Shown here piece after piece: positions 53,630 to 62,515 of a DNA stretch of 64,000 nt (its first letter is position 1; every line of letters starts with the position of its first letter). Origin of the DNA: Salegentibacter sp. (GTDB lineage Bacteria > Bacteroidota > Bacteroidia > Flavobacteriales > Flavobacteriaceae); NCBI GenBank assembly GCA_017795085.1, contig CP051246.1:1304514-1368513 (forward strand), given 5' to 3'. The position numbers and the translations under genes are program-made. A model generated the notes under the pieces. That model was not told where the DNA came from, made no database searches, and saw nothing but the letters and a program-made list of their open reading frames with translations.

Positions 53630-54880
53630 ATGAATACAAGATCAATAAATATTTTAATGCTTGCCTTAACGCTCAGCATATTCTTTGGATGTAAAGAAAA
53701 TCCTGAGGAAGGGGATGACGCTTCCAGTGAAACTGCAACTACTAATACCGAAGAAGGTGAAAATCACGGTGAGGAAGGAGATGAAGAACACGGTGAAGAA
53801 GAAGGTGGGATGCGTTCGGTACATCTTTCAGAAATGAAATTCAATAGTCTGGGGATTAAAGTAGATACCTTACCTAAAAAAGCTTTGTCCGGTATTGTGG
53901 AAGCCAATGGCCAGTTAGAAGTGCCGCCACAATATGAGGCTACCGTGACGGCAGTTTTAGGCGGTAATATAACTTCTATAAAGGTTATTGAGGGGGATAA
54001 GGTAAATAAAGGTCAGGTACTGGCTTATCTTTCTCACCCAAATTTAACCAGAATGCAGTCTGATTATATTAATGCATATAGCAGGATGCAATTTTTGGAA
54101 AAGGAATTTGAAAGACAGAAACGTTTATATGAAGCAGAGGTAGGATCTGGAAAATCTTTTCAACAAACCCAGGCAGATTACCAGTCTGTACAAGGTGAAG
54201 TGCGGGGGTACGAATCGCAATTGCGCCAGTTAAACCTAAATGCTTCCCAGGTTAGAGACGGTGAATTATATGAATATATTCCGGTAGTAAGCCCAATTGG
54301 AGGTTATATAGAAAAAGTACTGGTGCAGATAGGACAGTATGTGGAGCCGCAAACCAGCATGTTTATGGTAGTTGATAATGAACATGTTCATGCCGATCTA
54401 ATGGTTTTTGAAAAAGATATTTATAAGGTGAAAGAAGGCCAAAAGATTGAGTTTACACTGGAATCGGTTCCAGGCAGTAATTTAACCGGGGAAATTTATT
54501 CAGTGGGGAAACAATTTGAACAAAACCCCAAAGCGGTACATGTGCATGCAGAAATCGATAATAAAGAAGATTTTCTAATTCCGGGGATGTATATAAACGG
54601 AAAAATCAGGACCGGTGAAGAAGCTGTTCCTGCCTTACCGGAAGAAGCAATAATTGAAGAAGAAGGAAATCCCTACATCTTTACGGCCCAAAAACACCAG
54701 GAAGATGGTGAAACCGAATGGGAATTGAAACCAGTGCAGGTTAGAACGGGAATAAATGAAGATGGTTGGGTTGAAATTAAACTGCTGGAGCCTCTGCCTG
54801 AAGGTACGTTGGTTGCCTATAATAATGCCTATTATCTGGTTTCTGAAATGCAGAAAAGCCAGACTTCCCATGGTCATTAA
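53630..54880 (+). CDS. czcB: CzcB-type periplasmic adaptor, His-rich lipoprotein
   Basis: 416 residues. Lipobox FFGC gives lipidated Cys21. A Glu/His-rich N-terminal linker (HGEEGDEEHGEEEGG, about 44-62) probably binds zinc. Barrel-sandwich and helical-hairpin motifs follow (GGNITSIKVIEGDKVNKGQVLAYLSHP, PIGGYIEKVLVQIGQYVEP). Joins the CzcA-TolC fusion to make a tripartite Zn/Co/Cd exporter. Same operon, followed by the hairpin and PII-like gene. Confidence 0.9.
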   Translation: MNTRSINILMLALTLSIFFGCKENPEEGDDASSETATTNTEEGENHGEEGDEEHGEEEGGMRSVHLSEMKFNSLGIKVDTLPKKALSGIVEANGQLEVPPQYEATVTAVLGGNITSIKVIEGDKVNKGQVLAYLSHPNLTRMQSDYINAYSRMQFLEKEFERQKRLYEAEVGSGKSFQQTQADYQSVQGEVRGYESQLRQLNLNASQVRDGELYEYIPVVSPIGGYIEKVLVQIGQYVEPQTSMFMVVDNEHVHADLMVFEKDIYKVKEGQKIEFTLESVPGSNLTGEIYSVGKQFEQNPKAVHVHAEIDNKEDFLIPGMYINGKIRTGEEAVPALPEEAIIEEEGNPYIFTAQKHQEDGETEWELKPVQVRTGINEDGWVEIKLLEPLPEGTLVAYNNAYYLVSEMQKSQTSHGH

Positions 54881-54896
54881 ATTAAAAAAATTAGAT

Positions 54897-54950
54897 GGAT
54901 GGACTCTCTGTTAAATGTTTGTCTTAATTAAAATTCCAGAGGGTTCATCC
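54897..54950 (+). other. Large stem-loop between czcB and the PII-like gene
   Basis: GGATGGACTCTCTG (54897-54910) pairs over all 14 positions with CAGAGGGTTCATCC (54937-54950) if two G-U pairs are allowed, loop 26 bases. No T run follows. May be an attenuator, processing site or RNA-binding site between pump and PII gene. Confidence 0.5.
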
Positions 54951-54976
54951 TTAATACTAAAATTAATATTACAGCA

Positions 54977-55333
54977 ATGAAAGAAATAAAAGCATTTATA
55001 AAACCGAAACGAGTTCAAAATGTAATTGAAGCTCTTAGTGAAAGCGGATTTAAAAGTATGACCCTTTCCCAGGGAGAAGGGACCGGAGCATTTAAAGCAA
55101 AAGGCGCATCGCCTTCTTTGGATTTCCGTGTAACCGACAGCCCGGTGGTAAAGTTAGAACTGGTATGTCAAAATGAAGAAGCACAATCAGCAATCGATAT
55201 TATACTTGAGAATTCAAAAACAACTGAACCCGGTGATGGAATTATTTATCTTTCAGATATTGAAGATGCCTTCCGAATAAAAACCGGAGAATCTTTGAAT
55301 CGATCTGGATTAAATAATGATGGAAATGAGTGA
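54977..55333 (+). CDS. PII-like signalling protein linked to metal efflux
   Basis: 118 residues: a PII fold with start MKEIKAFIKPKRVQNVIEAL, T-loop region GEGTGAFKAKGASPSLDF and the ATP-site motif PGDGIIYLSDIEDAFRIKTGE. The Tyr used for uridylylation in GlnB is absent. It belongs with the PII-like group encoded beside heavy-metal RND pumps (PII-NG), thought to tie efflux to an energy or metabolite signal. Overlaps the start of the Fur gene by 17 bases, so the two are coupled. Intact, unlike the copy at 40589. Confidence 0.87.
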   Translation: MKEIKAFIKPKRVQNVIEALSESGFKSMTLSQGEGTGAFKAKGASPSLDFRVTDSPVVKLELVCQNEEAQSAIDIILENSKTTEPGDGIIYLSDIEDAFRIKTGESLNRSGLNNDGNE

Positions 55334-55742
55334 TATCGAAAAAAATTTAGAGGCACACGAAGTTCGGCCAACAGCCATGCGTATCCTGATCTATAAATTT
55401 ATGGCCAAAAAAGACAGGGCTGTAACCCTTACCGAAATTGAGAATGCTTTTGGAAAAGCAGACCGGGCTACATTATCTCGAACAATACGCACATTTGAAG
55501 CAAATGACATTGTGCATCAAATAGATGATGGCACAGGCATACCAAAATATGCGCTCTGTGAAAGTGATTGTAATTGCGAAGTAGAACAGGACTTACACAT
55601 CCACTTTCATTGCAATAATTGTGATGAAACTGTTTGTTTGACCGATCATAAGATTCCACATATTAACCTGCCAGAGGGATATATGGCAGAAAATGTAAAC
55701 CTGGTAGTAAAGGGAATATGTGAGAAATGTAGTGGTGTTTAA
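55317..55742 (+). CDS. Fur-family metal-responsive regulator
   Basis: 141 residues. Winged-helix part (EVRPTAMRILIYKFMAKKDRAVTLTEIENAF ... SRTIRTFEANDIVHQIDDG) and a C-terminal metal domain with HIHFHCNNCDETVC and a second pair CEKC, which form the structural zinc site of Fur-type proteins. Probably a zinc (Zur-like) or general metal repressor for the preceding pump. Two adjacent ATGs (55317, 55320) are possible. Overlaps the PII gene end. Confidence 0.9.
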   Translation: MMEMSDIEKNLEAHEVRPTAMRILIYKFMAKKDRAVTLTEIENAFGKADRATLSRTIRTFEANDIVHQIDDGTGIPKYALCESDCNCEVEQDLHIHFHCNNCDETVCLTDHKIPHINLPEGYMAENVNLVVKGICEKCSGV

Positions 55743-55819
55743 TTTTTGAAGAGCAAGGAAGCATATAAAAAAGAGGTGAAAATGGAACTATATAGTATGG
55801 AGATTACCAAAATCAGTTT

Positions 55820-56452
55820 ATGGAAACGGAAAGAAAAAACGATTTAAAAAAGGCAAGAACGCTTCAAATATGGAATGTCATTTATGATACCATTGAAGTA
55901 ATAGTATCTCTAATTGCAGGAATAACTGCCAATAGTTCTGCTCTTATAGGATGGGCACTGGACAGTACAATAGAAGTGATAAGTGCGGCCACTTTAGGCT
56001 GGCGGCTGCATGGCGAGCTCAAGGGCATTGACGAAGAAAAAGTCAAAAAACGCAAGAAGATCACCCTTTATGTAATTGCAGTATCATTTACGTTGGTCTG
56101 CATATTCATCTCGTATGATTCAATCACAAAACTCCTTAGTCAGGAAACTGCAAGTTGGGGTACTATGGGATTAATCATTTTAATTATTTCTCTAATTATC
56201 AATCCCATTCTTATCTATTTCAAAAGAAAATATGGACATAAGCTGGACAGCCCAGCTTTACTTGCCGATGCCAAGGATACCTTTATCTGCCTATACCAAA
56301 CCGTAGTTGTTCTTGCCGGTTTACTATTGGTTAACTGGCTGGGCTGGTGGTGGGCAGATCCTGTCGCGGCACTGCTCATTGTACCTTATGCAGCAAAGGA
56401 AGGTTGGGAAGCCTATACTAAAGGAAGAGAAATCAAGTATAACATCACTTAA
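55820..56452 (+). CDS. CDF-like cation transporter
   Basis: 210 residues with five or six membrane helices. Two CDF-type metal-site helices are visible: GWALDSTIEVISAATLGWRL and SPALLADAKDTFICLYQTVVVLAG, with ADPVAALLIVPYAAKEGWEA at the end. The usual cytoplasmic C-terminal domain is missing, as in the short TMEM163-like branch. Should export Zn or related divalent metals by proton antiport. Starts 77 bases after the fur gene. Confidence 0.87.
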   Translation: METERKNDLKKARTLQIWNVIYDTIEVIVSLIAGITANSSALIGWALDSTIEVISAATLGWRLHGELKGIDEEKVKKRKKITLYVIAVSFTLVCIFISYDSITKLLSQETASWGTMGLIILIISLIINPILIYFKRKYGHKLDSPALLADAKDTFICLYQTVVVLAGLLLVNWLGWWWADPVAALLIVPYAAKEGWEAYTKGREIKYNIT

Positions 56453-56467
56453 AAGACAGACATAACT

Positions 56468-56826
56468 ATGATCCATATAACCAAAACAGAAAAAAGCAAT
56501 TTGATACCCGCTACTATCTATGGTAAGATCACTAAGGAGGATGCAGAAAAAATTAATCCCTTGATACATAATATTGTTAAAAATGGGGATAATGTGGATT
56601 TCTTTTTTGAGCTGGTTAATTTTAAGGGTTATAATCTCAAAGGCTTGTGGGAAGATTTAAAGGTTGATGCAGCTCATATTTCCAATTATGGAAAAATGGC
56701 ATTTGTGGGTGCGAAAGAATGGCAGCAATGGGCTGTTGGAGCTACTAACTTTTTTACTGCTCGGAAGTTAAATATTTCGACCTTACCGAAAAGGAAGAGG
56801 CTAACAGATGGATTTTAAACCAATAG
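56468..56826 (+). pseudogene. SpoIIAA/STAS-like protein, one-base frameshift near the end
   Basis: The frame MIHITKTEKSNLIPATIYGKITKEDA (shortened) with VDFFFELVNFKGYNLKGLWEDLK is a SpoIIAA-like STAS domain. After KEWQQWAVGATNFFTA it departs into KLNISTLPKRKR. Shifting one base at about 56763 gives EVKYFDLTEKEEANRWILNQ, the usual ending of this family, stopping at 56826. The present reading would replace the last helix; a small loss or a sequencing error. Lies between the CDF and P1B-4 ATPase genes. Confidence 0.75.
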
Positions 56827-56830
56827 GGAT

Positions 56831-59377
56831 ATGAAAAAATTACAACTGAAAATTCCGGTATTGCTACCTCAGGTGCCGAATGAAAAAGATACCTGTGTAC
56901 AAAGACTTATTAATGATCTAGAAGCCGAAGAAGGACTTGAGAGGGTTCATATAGCAGATGAAAAGGAAGATTCGGTTCCACTTCTTTGTTTTCATTATGA
57001 TCCTGACGTTATCTCTATTGATCGCATTCAATCTTTGGCAGAAAGGACAGGAGCAAAAATTACAGAGAAATATGGACATCTTCTTATAGAAGTCGATGGA
57101 ATTAGACATACCCGACATGCAAGGACTATAGAAAAGAGTCTGCTGAATATCAAAGGTGTGTTGGAAGCTTCTGCCAATGCGGGAGGAATGATCCGTTTAG
57201 AATATGATAAACATAAGACCACTTTTAATGAGATAATCACAAAGCTTGAAAAAGAAAACTTACAAGTCAAGAAAAGCTCCTCTTTTCGTGAAAATGGCTT
57301 TAATTCTTCAGAAAAAACTTCTGATGAATTAAATAAAGGAAATAAGATGAGTCAGGAACAACAGCATGAAGATAAGGATGTCCAGAATCAAAAAGAAGCT
57401 GATAGCCACGGTGCCGGCGAAGAACATTCCCACTCCCACGGAGGTATTTTTGGGAAAAATACAGAGCTTATTTTTGCTATCATTTGTGGTGTTTTATTGG
57501 GAATAGGTTTTGGATTATCCTTTGTAGAATCAGTTCCGCAATGGGTGAGCCTTGCACTTTATATTGGAGCCTATTTCTTTGGGGGCTTTTATACCGCGAA
57601 AGAAGCTGTGGAAACTGTAGCCAAAGGCGGATTTGAGATTGACTTTCTAATGCTGGTTGCAGCTATTGGAGCAGCTATTTTGGGCGAATGGGCTGAAGGT
57701 GCCTTGTTACTATTTCTTTTTAGTCTTGGGCACGCATTGGAACATTATGCAATGAACAAAGCACGAAAATCTATAGCCGCATTGGCAGAGCTGGCACCAA
57801 AAACAGCCCTGCTCAAAAAAGATGGTAAGACGGAAGAAATTGGTATCGAAAAGTTGAGTATTGGCGATATCATTGTAGTGAAACCAAATAGTAAAATATC
57901 AGCAGATGGCGTGGTGGTAGATGGGCAGAGTAGTGTAAACCAGGCTCCAATAACCGGGGAGAGTGTCCCGGTAGATAAAGTTCCCGTGGAAGACATCGAA
58001 AAGGATTATTCTACGGAAGATGATATCAAGGATGAAAACCGGGTTTTTGCAGGTACAATTAACGGTAACAACACCCTTGAAATAAAGGTAATCAAAGCAG
58101 CCAAAGATTCAACGCTTTCCCGATTGTTGCAACTAGTCAACGAAGCGCAGACCCAAAAATCACCAACCCAGTTGCTTACCGATAGGTTCGAAAAATATTT
58201 TGTGCCCTCAGTCCTTATTTTGGTCGGGATTCTTTTGTTCGCTTTTTTAGTTATTGACGAACCTTTTAGCGCCAGCTTTTACAGGGCCATGGCGGTACTG
58301 GTAGCTGCAAGTCCCTGTGCATTGGCAATCTCGACCCCCAGTGCTGTATTGAGTGGTGTGGCCAGGGCCGCCCGCGGTGGGGTATTAATCAAAGGAGGCC
58401 GCCCACTGGAAGATCTTGGAGAACTGACCGCTCTTGCCTTCGATAAGACCGGAACTCTAACGGAAGGAAAGCCAAAACTTACTCAAGTAGTAGCCCTTGG
58501 GGATATTTCAGACAATGAACTTCTCAAGATAGTAGTAGCCGTGGAAAGTTTAAGTGATCATCCCCTGGCAAAAGCTGTAGTTCGTGATGGAAAGGAGCGT
58601 CTGGAAGGTGAGGAAATCCCGGATGCTTCCAATCTGGAAGCCGTGTTAGGGAAAGGTATTAAAGCAACATTAGGAAATGATAAGATCTATGTTGGGAACC
58701 TCGATCTGTACGAAGGGCTTGATGAGAGTACACCTTCCGACAAAATAACTACGAAAGTGCGTGGTCTTGAAGGTGGTGGAAATACAACGATGCTTATTCG
58801 GAAAAATAAAGAATATATAGGCATCATCGCCTTAATGGATACCCCACGGGAGGCAGCAAAAAAGACCCTTTCTGAATTAAAGGAAATAGGTATTAAACGA
58901 ATGATCATGCTTACTGGTGATAACCAGAAGGTAGCAGACGCAGTAGCAGAAGAAATAGGATTGACTGATGCCTGGGGTAGTTTATTGCCAGAAGAAAAGG
59001 TAGAAGCAATTAAAAAACTGAAAGAGAAAGAATCTAAAGTAGCAATGGTAGGCGATGGTGTTAATGATGCGCCTGCCATGGCAAATAGCACCGTAGGAAT
59101 CGCTATGGGCGCTGCGGGAAGTGATGTCGCCTTAGAAACCGCTGATATTGCTCTTATGGCCGATAAATTGGAAACCCTTCCCTTTGCAATAGGATTGAGT
59201 AGACAATCTAAATCTATTATCAAGCAGAACCTTTGGGTAAGTTTGGGAATTGTGGCTTTGCTTATCCCAGCAACAATTTTTGGTTTTGCAAATATTGGAG
59301 TAGCGGTAGTTATACACGAAGGTTCCACACTCCTTGTAGTATTTAATGCATTAAGACTTTTAGCTTATAAAAAATGA
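56831..59377 (+). CDS. P1B-4-type heavy-metal ATPase (Co/Zn/Cd-type)
   Basis: 848 residues. The first 200 contain two HMA-like folds lacking CxxC and a His-rich linker (HSHSHGG). The membrane metal motif is Ser494-Pro-Cys496 (AASPCALAIST) and the last helices carry His829-Glu-Gly-Ser (HEGSTLLVVFNALR), which define the P1B-4 class. DKTGT (Asp538), SDHPLA and GDGVNDAPAM are intact. It would export Co, Zn, Cd or Fe from the cytosol. Its stop overlaps the ATG of the following CDF gene. Confidence 0.92.
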   Translation: MKKLQLKIPVLLPQVPNEKDTCVQRLINDLEAEEGLERVHIADEKEDSVPLLCFHYDPDVISIDRIQSLAERTGAKITEKYGHLLIEVDGIRHTRHARTIEKSLLNIKGVLEASANAGGMIRLEYDKHKTTFNEIITKLEKENLQVKKSSSFRENGFNSSEKTSDELNKGNKMSQEQQHEDKDVQNQKEADSHGAGEEHSHSHGGIFGKNTELIFAIICGVLLGIGFGLSFVESVPQWVSLALYIGAYFFGGFYTAKEAVETVAKGGFEIDFLMLVAAIGAAILGEWAEGALLLFLFSLGHALEHYAMNKARKSIAALAELAPKTALLKKDGKTEEIGIEKLSIGDIIVVKPNSKISADGVVVDGQSSVNQAPITGESVPVDKVPVEDIEKDYSTEDDIKDENRVFAGTINGNNTLEIKVIKAAKDSTLSRLLQLVNEAQTQKSPTQLLTDRFEKYFVPSVLILVGILLFAFLVIDEPFSASFYRAMAVLVAASPCALAISTPSAVLSGVARAARGGVLIKGGRPLEDLGELTALAFDKTGTLTEGKPKLTQVVALGDISDNELLKIVVAVESLSDHPLAKAVVRDGKERLEGEEIPDASNLEAVLGKGIKATLGNDKIYVGNLDLYEGLDESTPSDKITTKVRGLEGGGNTTMLIRKNKEYIGIIALMDTPREAAKKTLSELKEIGIKRMIMLTGDNQKVADAVAEEIGLTDAWGSLLPEEKVEAIKKLKEKESKVAMVGDGVNDAPAMANSTVGIAMGAAGSDVALETADIALMADKLETLPFAIGLSRQSKSIIKQNLWVSLGIVALLIPATIFGFANIGVAVVIHEGSTLLVVFNALRLLAYKK

Positions 59378-60165
59378 AAAAAAGCACCTTTATAGTCAGT
59401 CAAATGGACTGCCCTTCCGAGGAGCAGATGATCAGGATGAAATTGGAAACTTTTGAACAGATAAAATATCTCGACTTTGATATTCCCAATAGGAAATTGG
59501 AAGTATATCACGTTAACGGTATCAAAGCGATACAAATATCTATAGCCAGCTTAAAACTTGGAGATTCCTTTGAGGGCACCACAGAAGCCGAACCACCCGT
59601 AATGGAAGACCAATCCAAACAAAAAAGAATCCTTTGGTGGGTTTTGGGCATCAACTTTAGCTTTTTTGTTATTGAAATGACCACCGGTTGGATATCTGGC
59701 TCAATGGGACTTATCGCCGACTCGCTTGATATGCTGGCAGATTCGATAGTTTATGCACTAAGCTTATTTGCAGTGGGAGGTGCTGTTTCAAGAAAAAAGA
59801 AAGTCGCAAAATTTAGCGGCTATTTTCAAATGTTTTTAGCGACTCTGGGATTCGTAGAAGTCTTACGCAGGTTTCTTATGAGTAGTGAAACTCCCTTATT
59901 TCAATGGATGATTATAATTTCTTTTTTAGCACTTGCCGGAAACTTAATCTCATTATGGCTAATCAACAAGGCTAAAAGTAACGAAGTCCACATGCAAGCT
60001 AGTGCCATTTTTACTTCAAATGATATTATCGTGAACGGCGGTGTAATTTTGGCGGGAGTTTTGGTTTATTTTTTAGGAAGTAAATGGCCAGATTTGATCA
60101 TTGGAGGTATTGTCTTCACATTTGTGATGCGTGGGGCGGTTAAAATATTGAAGCTTTCACGATGA
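59374..60165 (+). CDS. CDF transporter with N-terminal HMA-like domain
   Basis: 263 residues. About 70 residues of ferredoxin-like fold lead (SQMDCPSEEQMIRMKLETFEQIKYLDFDI, shortened; the single Cys-Pro of the MDCPSEE motif instead of CxxC), then six helices with GLIADSLDMLADSIVYALSLFAVGG holding the CDF Asp sites. In the second site helix (MQASAIFTSNDIIVNGGVIL) the usual His-x-x-x-Asp is changed. Coupled to the P1B-4 ATPase by an ATGA overlap, so both would treat the same metal. Confidence 0.88.
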   Translation: MKKSTFIVSQMDCPSEEQMIRMKLETFEQIKYLDFDIPNRKLEVYHVNGIKAIQISIASLKLGDSFEGTTEAEPPVMEDQSKQKRILWWVLGINFSFFVIEMTTGWISGSMGLIADSLDMLADSIVYALSLFAVGGAVSRKKKVAKFSGYFQMFLATLGFVEVLRRFLMSSETPLFQWMIIISFLALAGNLISLWLINKAKSNEVHMQASAIFTSNDIIVNGGVILAGVLVYFLGSKWPDLIIGGIVFTFVMRGAVKILKLSR

Positions 60166-60192
60166 GAGTAATATAAAAAAAGAACGATAAAA

Positions 60193-60605
60193 ATGAATGT
60201 CTGGTTGTGGGTAGGCGTTTTAATACTTGCGGCGTGGGCTGCTCATTGGGGGGCTGATCAACTTCTAACCCCCTTAAAAATGCTTCGTAAACAGTGGGGT
60301 CTGACGGCTTCTGCCGGAGCCGCTTTTCTTGCAATTGTAACGGCAAGTCCCGAAGTGGCAATAAATATTACTAGCGCCGCCCGTGGTGTATCTGATATCG
60401 GGTTGGGAAATTTGCTGGGTTCCAATATAATTTCCATCCCACTCATGGTAACCATTGCCTATTTCGCTTCCAGAAAGAAATTTAAAAACAACAAGGAGCA
60501 TCAAAAACATTTGGATGCCAACCTGCTGGCTCTAAACAAACGTTCCGTTGCGGTATTATCTATACCCTACCTGGTAATTATCGCTTTAGTGGCTATACTA
60601 ACACT
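60193..60605 (+). pseudogene. Ca2+/Na+ exchanger (CaCA family), truncated N-terminal part
   Basis: The first ~140 residues are the start of a cation/Ca2+ exchanger: WGADQLLTPLKML and GAAFLAIVTASPEVAINITSAARGVSDIGLGNLLGSNIISIP, the alpha-1 repeat, are intact. After IPYLVIIALVAIL the sequence switches to a CzcA gene in another frame, so helices beyond about the fifth and the alpha-2 repeat are gone. Cannot transport. Confidence 0.82.
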
Positions 60606-61916
60606 ACCAAAAGCATGCTTGAAATGGCTGAAGTGGATGTGGTTACCAGAAGGACTGGTAGGGCTGAACTGGACGAGCATGCCCAGGGAGTAAATGCCGC
60701 CGAGATCGATGTACCATTCACCCTGGAAGATAAATCGAAGGAGGAGTTTTTTGAAGAGGTACGGAAGAAATTAAGTATCGTTCCGGGGGTTAATATTACG
60801 CTGGGGCAGCCCATTGCTCACCGTATCGATCATATGCTTTCAGGTACGAGAGCCAATATCGCAATTAAGATCTTTGGACCCGATCTTCAACAGCTATATG
60901 AAATAGGTAAAAACGTGGAGGAGAATATTACTCCTATCGATGGGCTTGCCGATGTAGCTGTTGATCAGCAGATCGAAGTACCACAGATCAAGATAAGCCC
61001 AAAACGACAGATCCTTTCAGCTTATGGAATGACCGTAGGACAGTTAATGGAGCAGGTAGATATCGCCTTTGCCGGTCACGAAGTTGGTGAGATTTATGAA
61101 GGTCAGAAGTATTTTGACCTGGTGGTGCGTTATAAGGAGGATGTTAGAAACAGCATTGAAAAAATCAGAACTGCCTTGATAGGATTGCCAAATGGTTCAC
61201 AGGTTCCATTGGAACAGCTCGCTAGTGTTTCTTCTGTAAGCAGTCCTAATACCATTAGCCGGGAAGATGTGCAAAGGAAAATCGTTGTTGCTGCCAATGT
61301 GCAGGGTCGGGATTTAAGAAGTGCGGTGGAAGAGATCCAGGTAACCGTGAATTCTTCAGTGACTATTCCCGAAGGTTACAGGGTACAATATAGCGGACAA
61401 TTTGAAAGTGAATCCAGAGCTTCACAAATGCTGTTGATCACTGCCATTATTGCAATCTTCGTGATTTTCCTCCTGTTGTATTTTGAATTCAACAATGTGA
61501 AACTCGCTTTTGTTGTGCTTATCAATTTACCCCTGGCTTTGATTGGTGGAATCTTAATCGTATACTTTACTTCAGGAATTGTAAGTATAGCTTCCACGAT
61601 AGGTTTTATCAGTTTATTTGGGATCGCGACACGAAACGGAATTCTGCTGGTTTCGAGATATGAAGATCTACGGAAGGAAGGCCTTAGGGGTTATGAGCTC
61701 ATTAAATCTGGTGCGCTCGACAGGTTAAATCCAATTCTGATGACCGCGTTTACCACAGGACTGGCACTTATTCCGCTAGCTTTAAAAGGAGGCGAACCGG
61801 GAAGTGAGATTCAAAGCCCAATGGCGGTGGTGATACTTGGAGGATTGCTCTCAGCAACGGTACTAAACCTGGTTGTGATACCTTGTGTGTATGAATTAGT
61901 TACGAGGGAAGATTAA
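60597..61916 (+). pseudogene. CzcA-type RND pump, C-terminal half only
   Basis: About 435 codons without a natural start. From NTTKSMLEMAEVDVVTRRTGRAELDEHAQG the sequence follows the second half of CzcA (porter domain PC1/PC2, then helices 8-12: FISLFGIATRNGILLVSRYEDLRKEG, MAVVILGGLLSATVLNLVVIP). The pump's first ~580 residues are missing. An ATG at 60615 exists but the product would lack the first half and the channel. Product of a deletion that joined it to the exchanger gene. Confidence 0.85.
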
Positions 61917-61943
61917 TTCATTTCTAAAATTTTAAAAAAAATT

Positions 61944-61967
61944 GGCGGGCTCGATGTAGAGTCCGCC
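61944..61967. terminator. Bidirectional terminator between convergent genes
   Basis: GGCGGGCTC (61944-61952) pairs with GAGTCCGCC (61959-61967), one G-U, loop 6 bases; A/T-rich flanks on both sides. Located between the CzcA relic and the convergent HMA gene. Confidence 0.65.
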
Positions 61968-62002
61968 ATTAATTAATGTTCTTTAAAACTCCCTTTTTCC
62001 GG

Positions 62003-62488
62003 CTAATAAACCTGGGTGATATTTAATTTCCACTTATTAGTTAAATTACCGTCTTCTTCATCCTGAACTATCCCTTTTACTTTTACAATTCCGGGTTTTA
62101 ACCTGGAACGTAAGTTGGTAGAAGTTGCTTCAGCTATCTTAAAAGTTTCTTTCCCGGTTTGTATTGCATAAGTGCCATCCTGCTCAACGAAGTTGCCCTT
62201 TATAACTATTTCGGCATTCTTAGCTGAAAAACCATTCTTTTTTACTTCCTCCTGAATTTGCCTAAGGCTCAAGTTATTGTTATTTGCCAAATCAAGATAA
62301 GCTTTACCGTCATTCAGGCTAACCTGCACTTTTTCCAGGCCATCCAATTTTTCAAGACCTCGCTCCAGTCCATAAGCACAGGGGGCACAGTCCATTCCAA
62401 ATACTTCCTGATCTATTTTCTGAATCTGGGCATTGGAACTAAAACTTCCAAATACCACAACTACAATTAATAATACTATTTTTTTCAT
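62003..62488 (-). CDS. Periplasmic HMA-domain protein (MerP-like)
   Basis: 161 residues. Signal peptide 1-20 (FSSNAQ) then one HMA domain (about 23-95) with Cys34 and Cys37 in FGMDCAPCAYG. The C-terminal ~65 residues are an extra beta domain (EIVIKGNFVEQDGTYAIQTG and KPGIVKVKGIVQDEEDG). Exported HMA domains act like MerP, picking up metal before it reaches the membrane carrier. Last gene of the three-gene minus operon, 27 bases after the outer-membrane protein gene. Confidence 0.87.
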   Translation of the reverse strand: MKKIVLLIVVVVFGSFSSNAQIQKIDQEVFGMDCAPCAYGLERGLEKLDGLEKVQVSLNDGKAYLDLANNNNLSLRQIQEEVKKNGFSAKNAEIVIKGNFVEQDGTYAIQTGKETFKIAEATSTNLRSRLKPGIVKVKGIVQDEEDGNLTNKWKLNITQVY

Positions 62489-62515
62489 CTGTTTATTTTA
62501 TTAAATTTATTTATA

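Noticed and set aside
60193..60693. Functional exchanger of 166 residues
   Set aside because: The last ~30 residues are CzcA DNA read in the wrong frame and the second ion-binding repeat is missing.
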